From: Candidatus Binatia bacterium
Lineage (GTDB): Bacteria > Desulfobacterota > Binatia > UBA12015
DNA length: 64,000 bases
NCBI GenBank assembly: GCA_036563615.1
Contig: DATCMB010000009.1
Location: forward strand, 62,001-126,000
Reading direction: 5' to 3'
A program made the position numbers and the translations under genes. Positions 8,106 through 16,473 of this stretch are shown piece after piece. Position 1 is the stretch's first letter; the number at the start of each line of letters is the position of its first letter. Under the pieces are notes generated by a model that searched no databases, was not told the origin of the DNA, and saw only the letters and a list, made by a program, of their open reading frames with translations.

Positions 8106-8477
8106 ATGCTGTCGCATCGCACGCAGGCTTTCGCTTCGCTCGCCCTCGGGCTGCTTGTCGCCGCCGCCGTCCTGCTGCCGCTCGACGCCGGCTCGTGGTG
8201 GGTCGGTCGCGCGGAGGCCGGCACGTACTGTACGAGCCGCGGCAACGCCACGTACTGCGACGACGGCACGACGTTCCACCAGTACGGCAACTACATCCGC
8301 TCGAACCGCGGCAAGAGCTGGCACCGCTACGGCTCGCACGTCTACGGCAGCGACGGCTCGTGGTACGCCGACCACGGCGACAGCGTGACGTCGTACTCGA
8401 AGCGTCGCCCGAGCGCGCTCGAGTCGCGCATCGTCCCCGAGGGGCTGTTCGGCCGCGGTGCGCGCAAGGACAAGTGA
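8106..8477 (+). CDS. Small exported Gly/Tyr/Trp/Ser-rich protein
   Basis: The 123-residue product starts after AAAGGAGA. It has a signal peptide (basic start, hydrophobic stretch LALGLLVAAAVLLP, likely cleavage near AEAGTY). The mature part has only two cysteines and degenerate repeats of the kind YGNYIRSNRGKSWHRYGSHV, with regularly placed Tyr/Trp-Gly. I do not recognise a family. It may be a small cell-surface or periplasmic protein. Confidence 0.65.
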   Translation: MLSHRTQAFASLALGLLVAAAVLLPLDAGSWWVGRAEAGTYCTSRGNATYCDDGTTFHQYGNYIRSNRGKSWHRYGSHVYGSDGSWYADHGDSVTSYSKRRPSALESRIVPEGLFGRGARKDK

Positions 8478-8478
8478 G

Positions 8479-8652
8479 GTGGGCGGCTTCTTCTGGGTGT
8501 TCTCCGGCCGCTGGGGCGACCCCGTGATGTGCTGGACCGAGCGCGAGGCCGAGGAGGTCGCGCGTCAGATCCTGGAGGAGGACCCGAGCGTCGCGCGGGT
8601 CGAGATCCGGTACGTCGGCAACCTGCTGCGGGTGATCGAGCGCGACGACTGA
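8479..8652 (+). CDS. Small hypothetical protein
   Basis: A 57-codon frame beginning at a GTG one base after the stop of the exported protein gene. The product ends with an alternating charged pattern EEVARQILEEDPSVARVEI and a short basic/acidic tail, which looks like a small alpha/beta fold. Codon use matches real genes. An ATG at 8527 would give a 41-residue form. No family recognised. Confidence 0.45.
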   Translation: MGGFFWVFSGRWGDPVMCWTEREAEEVARQILEEDPSVARVEIRYVGNLLRVIERDD

Positions 8653-8687
8653 CGGCACCCGAGCTCCGGGTCTCGGCCGAGCTACGA

Positions 8688-8948
8688 ATGACTCTGGCCG
8701 CGACGAAGGAGCTGCGCGTCGGAGCGGACTGGCGAACCGCGAGGCGTCCGATCGAGACACAGCGGCTCGGGGCGGTTGTCGCCAGAGCCTTGGCGATTGC
8801 GGGCATCCGGTACCCCTCTGTCGCCGCGCGTGAGAAGAGGCTCAGCAGAGCCAACGTCGCCATCTCTCGCGCCGGTCTTGGGCCCGGTGACAGCGTCGAG
8901 ATCATCGGACCTGGAGGCGAGCCGCTCGCGGCTTGGCCGCGACGGCAG
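8688..8948 (+). pseudogene. Possible remnant of a RES-domain protein
   Basis: This stretch is less codon-biased than its neighbours. In one frame it encodes a segment with IRYPSVAAREKRLSRANV and then VEIIGPGG, which resembles the central and C-terminal part of RES-domain toxins. No upstream half is visible, and the frame runs on without a sensible stop into the antisense of the amidase gene. I read it as a decayed fragment, with low certainty. The remainder of 8653-9054 holds only the terminator below. Confidence 0.25.
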
Positions 8949-8981
8949 AACGCGGACCACCTACCGCCACGCAAACGGCAG

Positions 8982-9015
8982 GGGCCCGGCGCCGCATCCC
9001 CGCGACGCCGGGCCC
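8982..9015 (-). terminator. Hairpin terminator after the amidase gene
   Basis: GGGCCCGGCG (8982-8991) and CGCCGGGCCC (9006-9015) form a perfect 10-bp stem with a 14-base loop, about 40 bases past the amidase stop on the minus strand. The following T run is weak. Confidence 0.6.
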
Positions 9016-9054
9016 TCGCTTTCACCTCCTCACGTCAAACACCGACCACACGCC

Positions 9055-11322
9055 TCACGGCTCGCCCGGCAGCGGGCCGTAGCCCTTCGGCGGCTTGCGG
9101 TGGTTGGTCGCGTTCTCGTACGCGTCGGCGATCGCGACGAGCTGGGCTTCCTGGCCGGGGCCGCCCCAGAAGGACATGCCGAACGGCAGGCCGGGCTCGG
9201 GGAGGATCGTGGGCTCGGTCGGCATGACCGTCATGACGGCGTTCGAGTTGTTTGGATTGACGACCCAGTAGGGATCGTACGCGACGCGGCTGAAGCCCAT
9301 CGGCACGACGACCTCGGGGATGCCGGCATCGGCGCTCAGCGGGAAGCGCGTCGAGGGCCGCAGCCCGGGGCCGCTCGGCATGCCGGGGCCGAGGATCTTG
9401 CCCGGCGGCAGCGTGCTGAGCGGGTTGATGAACGCGTCGATCCCGTTGTCGCCCATCACCTTGGCGATCACCTGACGCATGACCTCGCGGATCATGATGC
9501 GCTCGGTGAGACCCGGCGAGTCGAGCGTCGTCTCCTGCGCGAGCAGCTGCCAGTCCTCGTACTCCGAGCTGATCCAGTTGGGATCGTGGCTCAGCGGATC
9601 GTCGGGGTCGAGCAGCTTGTCGGTCTGGAAGTTGGAGTTGTCGGCGAGCGCCTGGATGTCGGTGATGATCGGGTCGCCACGCTGACGCAGGTAGATGTTG
9701 AGCGAGTGCTTGCCCTCACCGGGCGTGCCGGGGAAGCTCTGCAGCCGGCGCAGGTTCAGGTGTCCGGCCGCCACCGACGCGGGGAGCATGAGGTCGCCGA
9801 AGAAGAGATCGACGCTCGTCTTGATGCGATCGCTCGAGTAGTTGTACAGCGACGGGAACAGCGGGTTGCCGTTCGAGTCCGTCTTGAAGATGTAGCTCGC
9901 CATGTAATACGGCAGGATCTGGGCGATCGCGTCGTTGAAGTCGGTCTCCATGTTCGGGATCGTCGGGTCGTCGCCCATGCGCGCGATGTACTCCGGGTCG
10001 ACCGACTCGACGAGCTCGGCGCCGAGGTCGCGCAGCACCTTGAGCTCGGCGTTGAACTTGATGACGCGATCCTCGTCGTTCGGCGTCCACGGCACCATGT
10101 GCTCGCGCACGATGCCGATCCGCAGCCCCTTGAGCGGCTTCTTGTCGCCGGTCTTGCCGACGAGCTTGGTGAACGATTCCGGCTTCGGGTTGAAGTAGTC
10201 GACCGGGCTCTCGGTGCTGAGCGGGTCGTAGCCGACGATCGCGTCCGCGACGCGTGCGACGTCGTCGACGCTGCGGCAGATGACCGCGATGCGGTCGCGG
10301 ATGCGCGACACCGGGCTCAAGCCAAATTTACTATAGAAGCCCTGCGAGCCCATCAGCACCACGGCGCCGTTGACGTTCGCCGGGTTGCGGCACGAGCCGC
10401 CGGTCTCCTCGCAGAACGAGCACACGACGAGGTTCGCGCCGACCGACGAGCCGGAGCCGCCGCTCGAGCTGCCCGGCGTGCGCGTCGTGTCGTACGGGTT
10501 GCAGAGCGGCCCGGCGACGGTCGAGCCGTTGTGCCCGACGATGGGATTCGAGAGGCCGCTCGGGCTGCCGAGGCCGGCGTTGTACTCGTTGAGGTTCGCC
10601 TGCGCGAGCAGGATCGCGCCCTTCTCGCGCACGCGCTGGATGACGGTCGCGTCGTACTCCGCGCGGTCGTGGTAGTACTTGGCGTCGCCGCCGCTCGTCG
10701 AGCGGATCTGCGACGAGTCGATCGTGTCCTTCGCCGAGAACGGGATGCAGTAGAGCGGCAGCTCCTTGAGCGGCGGGCGGCGGCCGTAGCGCGCGTCGAG
10801 CGCCGCGGCCTCCTCGAGCGCGTCGGGGATCGAGCGCGACTTGTTGCACACCGTCGGGCAACCCGCCGGCAGCGGCGCGGTGCCGGCGACGTCGCACGCG
10901 CCGGGGCACGTTCCCGAGCGCTGGCCGCGCACGTTGACCGCGATCAGCGCTCCGAGCTGACCGTCGTTGGTCAGCGAGAAGTTGCCGTAGACCGTCTTGC
11001 GCGTCGGATCCGAGCGCAGCGCGCCCCAGTAGCCGTCGAACGAAGGACCGGTGTAGCCGGGAACGAGCGTCCGCGGGTCGGGACCCGGCACCGCGCACGG
11101 TCCGTTGAAGGCCTCGATCCGCTTCAAGTACGCCTCGATGATCCCTTTGCAGGTGATCTTCCCGTTCTGGATCGCCTTGTGCAGGCTCGCGATCGACGCC
11201 TCGTGGATGATGTTCGCTCGCGCGAGCGTCGGCGTCAGCGCGAGCGTCGTCAGCGCGACCAGCGCGACGAGCGCTGCGCGCCGGCGCACGCCGCGCGCTC
11301 GGCTTATGCTTGACGCTGCCAT
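9055..11322 (-). CDS. Exported amidase-signature hydrolase
   Basis: The 755-residue protein has a signal peptide (basic RARGVRRR, then LVALVALTTLALTPTLARA) and an amidase-signature core. Visible catalytic parts are Lys198 in FSAKDT, the Ser pair in GSSSGGSGSSVG (about 285-287) and the nucleophile Ser310 in ETGGSCRNPA, giving the Ser-cisSer-Lys triad. It should hydrolyse C-N amide bonds outside the cytoplasm; the substrate is unknown. It is longer than usual amidases (about 450-550), with inserted Cys-containing segments (CPGACDVAG, CPTVCNKS) that suggest disulfides. The ATG follows AAGGAGGA. It is the last gene of a same-strand run with the two FKBP-like genes. Confidence 0.85.
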   Translation of the reverse strand: MAASSISRARGVRRRAALVALVALTTLALTPTLARANIIHEASIASLHKAIQNGKITCKGIIEAYLKRIEAFNGPCAVPGPDPRTLVPGYTGPSFDGYWGALRSDPTRKTVYGNFSLTNDGQLGALIAVNVRGQRSGTCPGACDVAGTAPLPAGCPTVCNKSRSIPDALEEAAALDARYGRRPPLKELPLYCIPFSAKDTIDSSQIRSTSGGDAKYYHDRAEYDATVIQRVREKGAILLAQANLNEYNAGLGSPSGLSNPIVGHNGSTVAGPLCNPYDTTRTPGSSSGGSGSSVGANLVVCSFCEETGGSCRNPANVNGAVVLMGSQGFYSKFGLSPVSRIRDRIAVICRSVDDVARVADAIVGYDPLSTESPVDYFNPKPESFTKLVGKTGDKKPLKGLRIGIVREHMVPWTPNDEDRVIKFNAELKVLRDLGAELVESVDPEYIARMGDDPTIPNMETDFNDAIAQILPYYMASYIFKTDSNGNPLFPSLYNYSSDRIKTSVDLFFGDLMLPASVAAGHLNLRRLQSFPGTPGEGKHSLNIYLRQRGDPIITDIQALADNSNFQTDKLLDPDDPLSHDPNWISSEYEDWQLLAQETTLDSPGLTERIMIREVMRQVIAKVMGDNGIDAFINPLSTLPPGKILGPGMPSGPGLRPSTRFPLSADAGIPEVVVPMGFSRVAYDPYWVVNPNNSNAVMTVMPTEPTILPEPGLPFGMSFWGGPGQEAQLVAIADAYENATNHRKPPKGYGPLPGEP

Positions 11323-11360
11323 GATGTGGCTCTCCTCCTTTTCTCCCTCCTGTGACGACC

Positions 11361-12140
11361 TCACGGGGCGACCCGTGCGAGGTCCGGGTTTCGGTGGCGG
11401 TCGATCGCGGTCACGCGCAGGGTGAACACGACTGGCTCGCCAGGGGGCACGAGGCCCGTTGGATGCTCGGTCGGCTCGGGATCCGGCGGGACCCAGAGCT
11501 CGACCGTCGCGCCGCCGGGAACCAGCGGCAGCACCTCGCGCCACGCACGCGGCGTGCGCGCGAGACGAACGATGGTCGGTGCGAAGCGGTCGCGCGACGT
11601 GTCGAAGACGGCGCCGTCGAGAAGCCGCCCCTCGTACTCGATGGTGATGCGGTCGCCGAGCGCGGGCGGCGGCTGATCGCCGTCCGCGACGATCCGGTAC
11701 TGGACGCCGCTCGGCAGCTCGATCACGCCCTCGCGGGCGCGGTTCTCCGCGAAGAAGCCCTCGACTTCACGCCGCGCCGCACGCGCGCGCTCGACGTTCG
11801 CCGCGCGCGTCCGCTCCCCGATGCGCTCGAGCTCGCGCGCGATCTGGATCGCATCGAGGCGCGCTCTCTTTTCGGCGGTCTTTTGATCGAGCGCGTCGGC
11901 GAATCCGGCGAGGACTTGCTCGACGTCGACCTCGACGCCGCTCGCGCGGAGCTTGCTGCCGACGTGGACGCCGAGGGCGTAGCTCGTGCGCTCCTCCTCG
12001 CTCACGGGTTGCGGGCTCTTCGCTGGAGGCTGCTCGGACTTCGCGCAGCCGAGCATCACGAGCGCGCAGCCGAGCGCTGCGAGCGTAGGAGAGAGGGCGC
12101 ACGAGACGAACCACGAGAAGGTACGTTTGGGGTGCATCAT
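11361..12140 (-). CDS. FKBP-type peptidyl-prolyl isomerase lipoprotein (Mip/FkpA-like)
   Basis: The 259-residue protein starts with a lipoprotein signal (LVMLGC lipobox). It then has an FKBP N-terminal dimerisation-type segment with ERTSYALGVHVGSKL, a long charged helix, and a C-terminal FKBP domain (GVQYRIVADG, GDRITIEYEGRLLDG, FDTSRDR, WREVLPLVPGG). It should catalyse proline isomerisation and act as an envelope folding chaperone. Two adjacent ATG codons (12140 and 12137) can start it. It lies 38 bp upstream of the amidase gene on the same strand, and another FKBP_N-like gene precedes it. Confidence 0.88.
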   Translation of the reverse strand: MMHPKRTFSWFVSCALSPTLAALGCALVMLGCAKSEQPPAKSPQPVSEEERTSYALGVHVGSKLRASGVEVDVEQVLAGFADALDQKTAEKRARLDAIQIARELERIGERTRAANVERARAARREVEGFFAENRAREGVIELPSGVQYRIVADGDQPPPALGDRITIEYEGRLLDGAVFDTSRDRFAPTIVRLARTPRAWREVLPLVPGGATVELWVPPDPEPTEHPTGLVPPGEPVVFTLRVTAIDRHRNPDLARVAP

Positions 12141-12184
12141 GCGGCAAAGCGGTTTGGATCGATGGTTTGGATCGACGTCCTGGA

Positions 12185-12577
12185 TCAGCGGTCCTGGTTC
12201 TCGTCGATGCTCGCGGCGATGGCGGCGAGCTCCGCGTCGCTGAGCGCCTTCATCGCCTGACGCATGCGTTCGAAGCGCTCGACGCGCGACATCACGCTCG
12301 CGTCGTGCGGCGGACCGGCGAGCCCGTCGCGCAGTCCCTGCGCGAACGCGTCCGGCGTGATCGGCAGGGCATCGCGGAAGTCGCGGCCCGTCGCGTAGCC
12401 GAGGGCGTAGCTCGTGCGCGCGAGCGCCGAGTCGTCCGGCGCTCGTGCGCTCGTCTCGGTGCTCGCGCGAACGGCGAACGAGACGACGCTCGTCACGCCG
12501 ATCGTCACGACCAGCAAGGCGGCGATGCGTCGCGCTTGCGACGTGCGCTCGCCGCGTGTCCCCTCCCGCACAGCCAT
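12185..12577 (-). CDS. Orphan FKBP N-terminal-domain protein, membrane-anchored
   Basis: The 130-residue product has one N-terminal membrane segment (IAALLVVTIGVTSVVSFAV) and then a segment matching the FKBP_N pattern (ARTSYALGYATGRDFRDAL, with an ERMRQAMKAL-type helix). There is no FKBP catalytic domain. It resembles residues 30-110 of the downstream FKBP lipoprotein, which begins only 44 bases further on, so duplication of the dimerisation domain is likely. It could form mixed dimers with that protein. ATG 12577 was chosen; a GTG at 12592 is also possible. Confidence 0.6.
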   Translation of the reverse strand: MAVREGTRGERTSQARRIAALLVVTIGVTSVVSFAVRASTETSARAPDDSALARTSYALGYATGRDFRDALPITPDAFAQGLRDGLAGPPHDASVMSRVERFERMRQAMKALSDAELAAIAASIDENQDR

Positions 12578-12681
12578 CCGCACGCCGCGCACGCGCGAGC
12601 AAGGCGTGCGCCACGGACGATGCTCGAAATGCTCGGCGTTTTTCTCGCGTCGCCGAGCGCGCGTGATCGTCGGGTGGGCAA

Positions 12682-12697
12682 CGTCGTGATCACGACG
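12682..12697. promoter_or_regulatory. Perfect 16-bp palindrome in an intergenic region
   Basis: CGTCGTGATCACGACG is a perfect palindrome about 105 bp upstream of the FKBP_N gene on the minus strand, and could be an operator. The rest of 12578-13216 contains no convincing gene; it holds one CGTCAAGCA copy (12773-12781) and the sigma-54 element at 13151. Confidence 0.4.
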
Positions 12698-13150
12698 ACG
12701 TCACGCGACGCGAGCGACGAGCGCCATCAGCGTTGCGAAAGATCGCGATCGTGAGTTGCGAGCGTGCAGCTATGCTTGACGCGCGTCGCCTTGAGGCGGC
12801 CGCGCGGCACCTCGATGCGTGGATCGATCGCTCGATGCGAGCTGATCGCGGTCATGCGAGCGCGTGAACGACGCGACGCCGCGCGTGCAGTCGACGAGTG
12901 GTGCGCGAGGCGACGGACGAGCGGAGCGCGAGCAGGTGGACGATCGCGACGCGTGCCCGCGCGCCTCGCCGTGCCGAGGGGCCCGCCCCACGACCGAAGG
13001 GAGTCCGACCACGCGCCCGCGACGCGCCGAGAACGTCGAGCACGTTCCTTCCTCCGCTCCTCGTCTGCACTCCTTGGAAGAGCTTCCACCCAATCTTGCA
13101 CGCCGCTCTCCGGTTCCCTCGCCAATGCTCGGCTTTCCGACGCACGCGCG

Positions 13151-13166
13151 TGGCACGACCGTTGCC
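13151..13166 (+). promoter_or_regulatory. Sigma-54 (-24/-12) promoter of the PRC-barrel gene
   Basis: TGGCACGACCGTTGCC fits the RpoN consensus TGGCACG-N4-TTGC exactly, with GG and GC at the required spacing. It lies about 50 bases upstream of the PRC-barrel ATG on the same strand. A sigma-54 activator is encoded 5 kb away. Confidence 0.75.
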
Positions 13167-13216
13167 CTCGCACAGGGGGTTGGTCCGGACGCTCCGGACC
13201 CGGAACGGAGGAAGCC

Positions 13217-13750
13217 ATGCGTAGAACGACGACGGTGTTGTTGGCGGCGGCCGCGCTTGCCGTGGCACCCCTGGCGGGCAGCGCCGCCGCGGACGATCAG
13301 GGCGCGAAGTCTTCGGGCGCGCAGATGGAGCAGGGCACGATGCGCTCGGGCAGCGCCGCGAGCGGCTCGGGCAGCGTCGCGGGCGCCGCGGCGACGATCC
13401 CGTCCGACGAGATCATCGGCAGCGACGTGCTCGACAGCCAGGGCCAGGAGCTCGGCAGCGTCCGCAAGCTGCTCATCGACAAGGACGGCAAGATCGACTC
13501 GGCGGTCATCTCGCTCGGCGGCGTGTTCGGCATGGGCTCGCGTCAGGTGAAGGTCCCGTGGAGCTCGCTGCAGATGAAGCCGAAGGCGGACGATCCCGAC
13601 GAGATGGTCGTGACGGCGTCGCGCGACACGCTGCAGAACGCGCCGCAGTTCGAGGAGAACAAGGGCATGGCGCGCTCGGTGCTCGACGCGATCAACCCGA
13701 ACGCGGACGACGATCAGGATCCGCGCGCGGCGGGGAGGACGAACGAGTAG
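13217..13750 (+). CDS. Exported PRC-barrel domain protein
   Basis: The 177-residue protein has a signal peptide (MRRTTTVLLAAAALAVAPLA, cut near SAAAD), a flexible Gly/Ser-rich linker, and a PRC-barrel from about residue 65 (IIGSDVLDSQGQELGSVR, then KLLIDKDGKIDSAVISLGG). PRC-barrels bind other proteins or surfaces, and exported ones are common in stress responses; no enzyme activity is expected. The start has CGGAGGAAGCC ahead of it. A near-perfect sigma-54 promoter precedes it, and a strong hairpin follows. Confidence 0.85.
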   Translation: MRRTTTVLLAAAALAVAPLAGSAAADDQGAKSSGAQMEQGTMRSGSAASGSGSVAGAAATIPSDEIIGSDVLDSQGQELGSVRKLLIDKDGKIDSAVISLGGVFGMGSRQVKVPWSSLQMKPKADDPDEMVVTASRDTLQNAPQFEENKGMARSVLDAINPNADDDQDPRAAGRTNE

Positions 13751-13798
13751 GCGTCCCCTCGACCGCAGTCGGCGCAGCGGCGAAGCCGATGCGTCGCG

Positions 13799-13826
13799 GG
13801 AGCGGCCGGATCCGTCCGGCCGCTCC
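13799..13826. terminator. Bidirectional terminator between convergent genes
   Basis: GGAGCGGCCGGA (13799-13810) and TCCGGCCGCTCC (13815-13826) form a perfect 12-bp stem with a 4-base TCCG loop. It separates the PRC-barrel gene from the convergent WYL regulator and touches the latter's stop codon. There is no long T run. Confidence 0.7.
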
Positions 13827-14926
13827 TAGCTCTCTCGCTCCTCCTGAGGCTCCGCGCTGCGCGGCCGCGCCAACGGGCCGCTCGCGAAGTCGTCCAGCTC
13901 GGCCTCGGCGTAGTGCGCGCTGGCCACGCGCAGGCGCTCGGCGAGCACTGCGCGCAGCTCCGCCGGACGCACTACCGCCACCCACGGCGTCAAGCTCATG
14001 ATCCAGTTGGCGAGCTCCTCGACGCCACGGACCTTCATCGTCAGCCTCAAGCGGCCGGCGTCGTCGCGCGAGAACCGCTGCGACGGGTGCACCGTCCGCT
14101 TCGTGAGGTACGCCTCGGTGCGCTGGTTCAGGATCACCAGCTCGACCTCGGTCTCGGGTCCCTCGACGACGCCGAAGAGACCGTCGGTGTAGCGCGCGGG
14201 ATCGAAGTCCTTCGGATAGGTGAAGCGCGCTCGGCCGCGCGGTCCGTCGCCGGGGGTGGGCTTCGCGGAGCGGATGCGCTCGACCGCGAGCCACAGGATG
14301 TTGCCCGCCGTCTCGCTGTACCCGACGAGGTAGAGGCCGCCCCGGTAGGCGAGCAGGGTGTACGGCGCGACGTCGTGCTGCTTCGGCTGCGCGAGCACGG
14401 CCTCGTAGTCGATCGTCAGGCGGTACTCGCGCACCAGCGCCTGCACGATCTGGTCGATGATGTCGCTGTGCGCGGCGTAGTCCTTCGGGACGAACGCGAT
14501 CGAGAAGAACTTGCGGTCGAGGTTCTCGAGCTGCGAGCGCACGGCGGCCGGCATCTGCTCGACGAGCTTGTCCCACAGGGCGTCGGCGCTGTCCTTGAGC
14601 ACCGTTCCTTCGAGGAAGCGGACCATCGACAGCGTGAACCACAGCGACACCGCCGACATCAGCCGCGCGTCGGGCGGGTGCGTGTCGTCGCGCAGGCGGA
14701 GCAGGCGACGCGAGCCGCGCTGCACGACCTCGATCAGCGGCTCGCCGTACGCGTCGCGCAGCTCCTCGCGGCAGGCGTCGACGTAGCGCAGAAGCGTGCG
14801 CTCACCGATCGAGAGCTCGCTCTTGATCGCGTCGAAGCTCCAGCCGTGCGGATGCGACCGCAGCTCGTGGACGAGGCGGGCGATGCGGCGGGCGGCAGGA
14901 TAGGTGGCTCGTCGTCGCTGACTCAC
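13826..14926 (-). CDS. WYL-domain HTH transcriptional regulator
   Basis: The 366-residue protein has an N-terminal winged HTH (about 8-75; WSFDAIKSELSIGERTLLRY), a central WYL-type ligand-sensing domain (LTIDYEAV, then TLLAYRGGLYLVGYSE) and a C-terminal WCX-like extension. Family members bind nucleic-acid-like or small ligands and control DNA-damage or metabolic genes. It is the last of three same-strand genes (YetF-like, JmjC-type, WYL). The gap to the JmjC gene is 61 bases. Confidence 0.88.
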   Translation of the reverse strand: MSQRRRATYPAARRIARLVHELRSHPHGWSFDAIKSELSIGERTLLRYVDACREELRDAYGEPLIEVVQRGSRRLLRLRDDTHPPDARLMSAVSLWFTLSMVRFLEGTVLKDSADALWDKLVEQMPAAVRSQLENLDRKFFSIAFVPKDYAAHSDIIDQIVQALVREYRLTIDYEAVLAQPKQHDVAPYTLLAYRGGLYLVGYSETAGNILWLAVERIRSAKPTPGDGPRGRARFTYPKDFDPARYTDGLFGVVEGPETEVELVILNQRTEAYLTKRTVHPSQRFSRDDAGRLRLTMKVRGVEELANWIMSLTPWVAVVRPAELRAVLAERLRVASAHYAEAELDDFASGPLARPRSAEPQEERES

Positions 14927-14987
14927 GGGGCGTTTGGTCGCCGAAGCTTTGCATGCGAGATCGACAGCGGTTGTCTGTCAACGGCTG

Positions 14988-15659
14988 TCAGCGGCAGCGA
15001 TGTGTCGGGAGGACGCCGATGGACATCGAGAGCGCGTCCTGCTCGCACAGGGCCATATGCCACCATCGAGCGGGGACGTACAAGAAATCGCCCGCCACCA
15101 GGCGCGCCGAGTACACGGGCGACGACTCGCGCGGAAACTTGCGAAACGACGCGGCCGTCGCGGGCTCGCGCGCGACCGTATTCGGCCGGAAAAAGTACTC
15201 CTTCGCGCCGAGCGTCTGGACGAGGAACACGTCCTCGTCGTCGTAGTGCCAGCCGAAGCCGTGCGTGCCGCCCGGCGTGGCGAAAATTTGTACATGCGTC
15301 TCGCCGAGCGCGCGAAACGCCGAGGCCACGCGCTCGAGCTGCGGGTGGCTGCGCTCGGCGCGACGCATGCAGAGCCCGATGCCGTGCGCGAACAGCGGAC
15401 GCAGCTCGGCGTACGAGCGCGGCGCGGCTATCGGCAGGAGGCGGTTGCGCGCGACCACGAGCACGTCGGGGGTGGGGTCGGTCGCGGCGAGCGCCTCGTC
15501 GAGCACCGACCAGTCGCAGAACGCGCGCGCGCCGTGGGTCGTGCCGGGCTGCGCGATCGGCGTGCGCTGCAGGTGCTCGGCGAGAAACTCGTCGAGCGCG
15601 ATCGGTCCCAGCCACTCGCGCAGCAGGGGAAGCTGCGGCGCCGAGGCGTGCGTGCTCAT
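14988..15659 (-). CDS. JmjC/cupin-type Fe(II)/2-oxoglutarate hydroxylase
   Basis: The 223-residue protein has the facial triad His138-x-Asp140 (GWHYDDED) and His201 (ARWWHMA) in a JmjC/Cupin_4 arrangement, like ribosomal-protein or small-molecule hydroxylases. GDFLYVPARWWH is the typical strand before the distal histidine. The target is unknown. ATG 15659 overlaps the stop of the YetF-like gene (ATGA), so the two are coupled. Confidence 0.83.
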   Translation of the reverse strand: MSTHASAPQLPLLREWLGPIALDEFLAEHLQRTPIAQPGTTHGARAFCDWSVLDEALAATDPTPDVLVVARNRLLPIAAPRSYAELRPLFAHGIGLCMRRAERSHPQLERVASAFRALGETHVQIFATPGGTHGFGWHYDDEDVFLVQTLGAKEYFFRPNTVAREPATAASFRKFPRESSPVYSARLVAGDFLYVPARWWHMALCEQDALSMSIGVLPTHRCR

Positions 15660-16189
15660 GCGATCCTGTGGTCGGGCCCGGGCTCGGTCGTCCCGCCCTT
15701 CTCCTTGGGGATCACGCTCACGCGTCCGTCGCCCTCGAGGCACGCCCTCTCGACCTCCGCCACCTCACCGATGCCATGCTGACGGAGCTGGCTCATCAGC
15801 TCCTCCTCGGTGATCAGCTCGTGGTGCATGTTGCGACGCATGAGCACGCCGTTCTTGATCAGCGGCAGCGGCGGCGGGTGGACGAAGCGCCCGATCGCCG
15901 GCACGCGGTGGCCGAGCCAGTTCAGCGCGTGGCTCCAGAAGATGATCGTCGCGACCAGGACGATGCCTTCGGGCAGCGAGCGGTAGTCGCCGGCGAGGCC
16001 ATTCTGCGCGGCGTCGGCGATCAGCACGACCACCAGCAGGTCGGTCATCGCAAGCCCGCCCGCCTCGCGCTTCAGCACGACGCGGAGCAGCGAGAACAGC
16101 GCGAGGTACATCACCGTCCCGCGCAGCACGATCTCGACGATCGACGTGCTCGGAACGAGCAATGTGCGCCAGTCGACGTTGCCGAACAT
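15656..16189 (-). CDS. DUF421/YetF-like membrane protein
   Basis: A 177-residue protein with three N-terminal membrane segments (IVLRGTVMYLALFSLLRVVL, then GLAMTDLLVVVLIADAAQNG and a third at IVLVATIIFW) followed by the cytoplasmic DUF421 domain (PLIKNGVLMRRNMHHELI, ITEEELMSQLRQHGI). The function of the family is poorly known. ATG 16189 was chosen to match family N-termini; a TTG at 16243 would add 18 residues. It heads a minus-strand run with the JmjC and WYL genes and is divergent from the histidine kinase. Confidence 0.82.
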   Translation of the reverse strand: MFGNVDWRTLLVPSTSIVEIVLRGTVMYLALFSLLRVVLKREAGGLAMTDLLVVVLIADAAQNGLAGDYRSLPEGIVLVATIIFWSHALNWLGHRVPAIGRFVHPPPLPLIKNGVLMRRNMHHELITEEELMSQLRQHGIGEVAEVERACLEGDGRVSVIPKEKGGTTEPGPDHRIA

Positions 16190-16473
16190 GGTGGGATCGA
16201 ACCGATCCTCCGCACGCGCATCCGTGAAGCGCCCGTGCAGCAACGCTCATCCTATGCCGGGACCGTGGGTCGGCGCGAGCCCGTGCGCCTCGCCCGAGCA
16301 CCGGACCCGCCGACCGGCCGCAGGCCCGTGGCGTCGCGGCGCGGCAGCTCGGGCGCCGGGCCGAGCCCCGGCGCCCGCTTCGCGTTTCTCTCCCGACGCC
16401 GCGCACGCTCTCGAAGCCTCGCGTGCGTCCCTTGACGCGACCGACGAACGGTCCGACAACCAGGCTCGCCAGC

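Noticed and set aside
8776..11313. An 845-codon plus-strand open frame
   Set aside because: It is antisense to the exported amidase, which has a signal peptide and the full catalytic triad.
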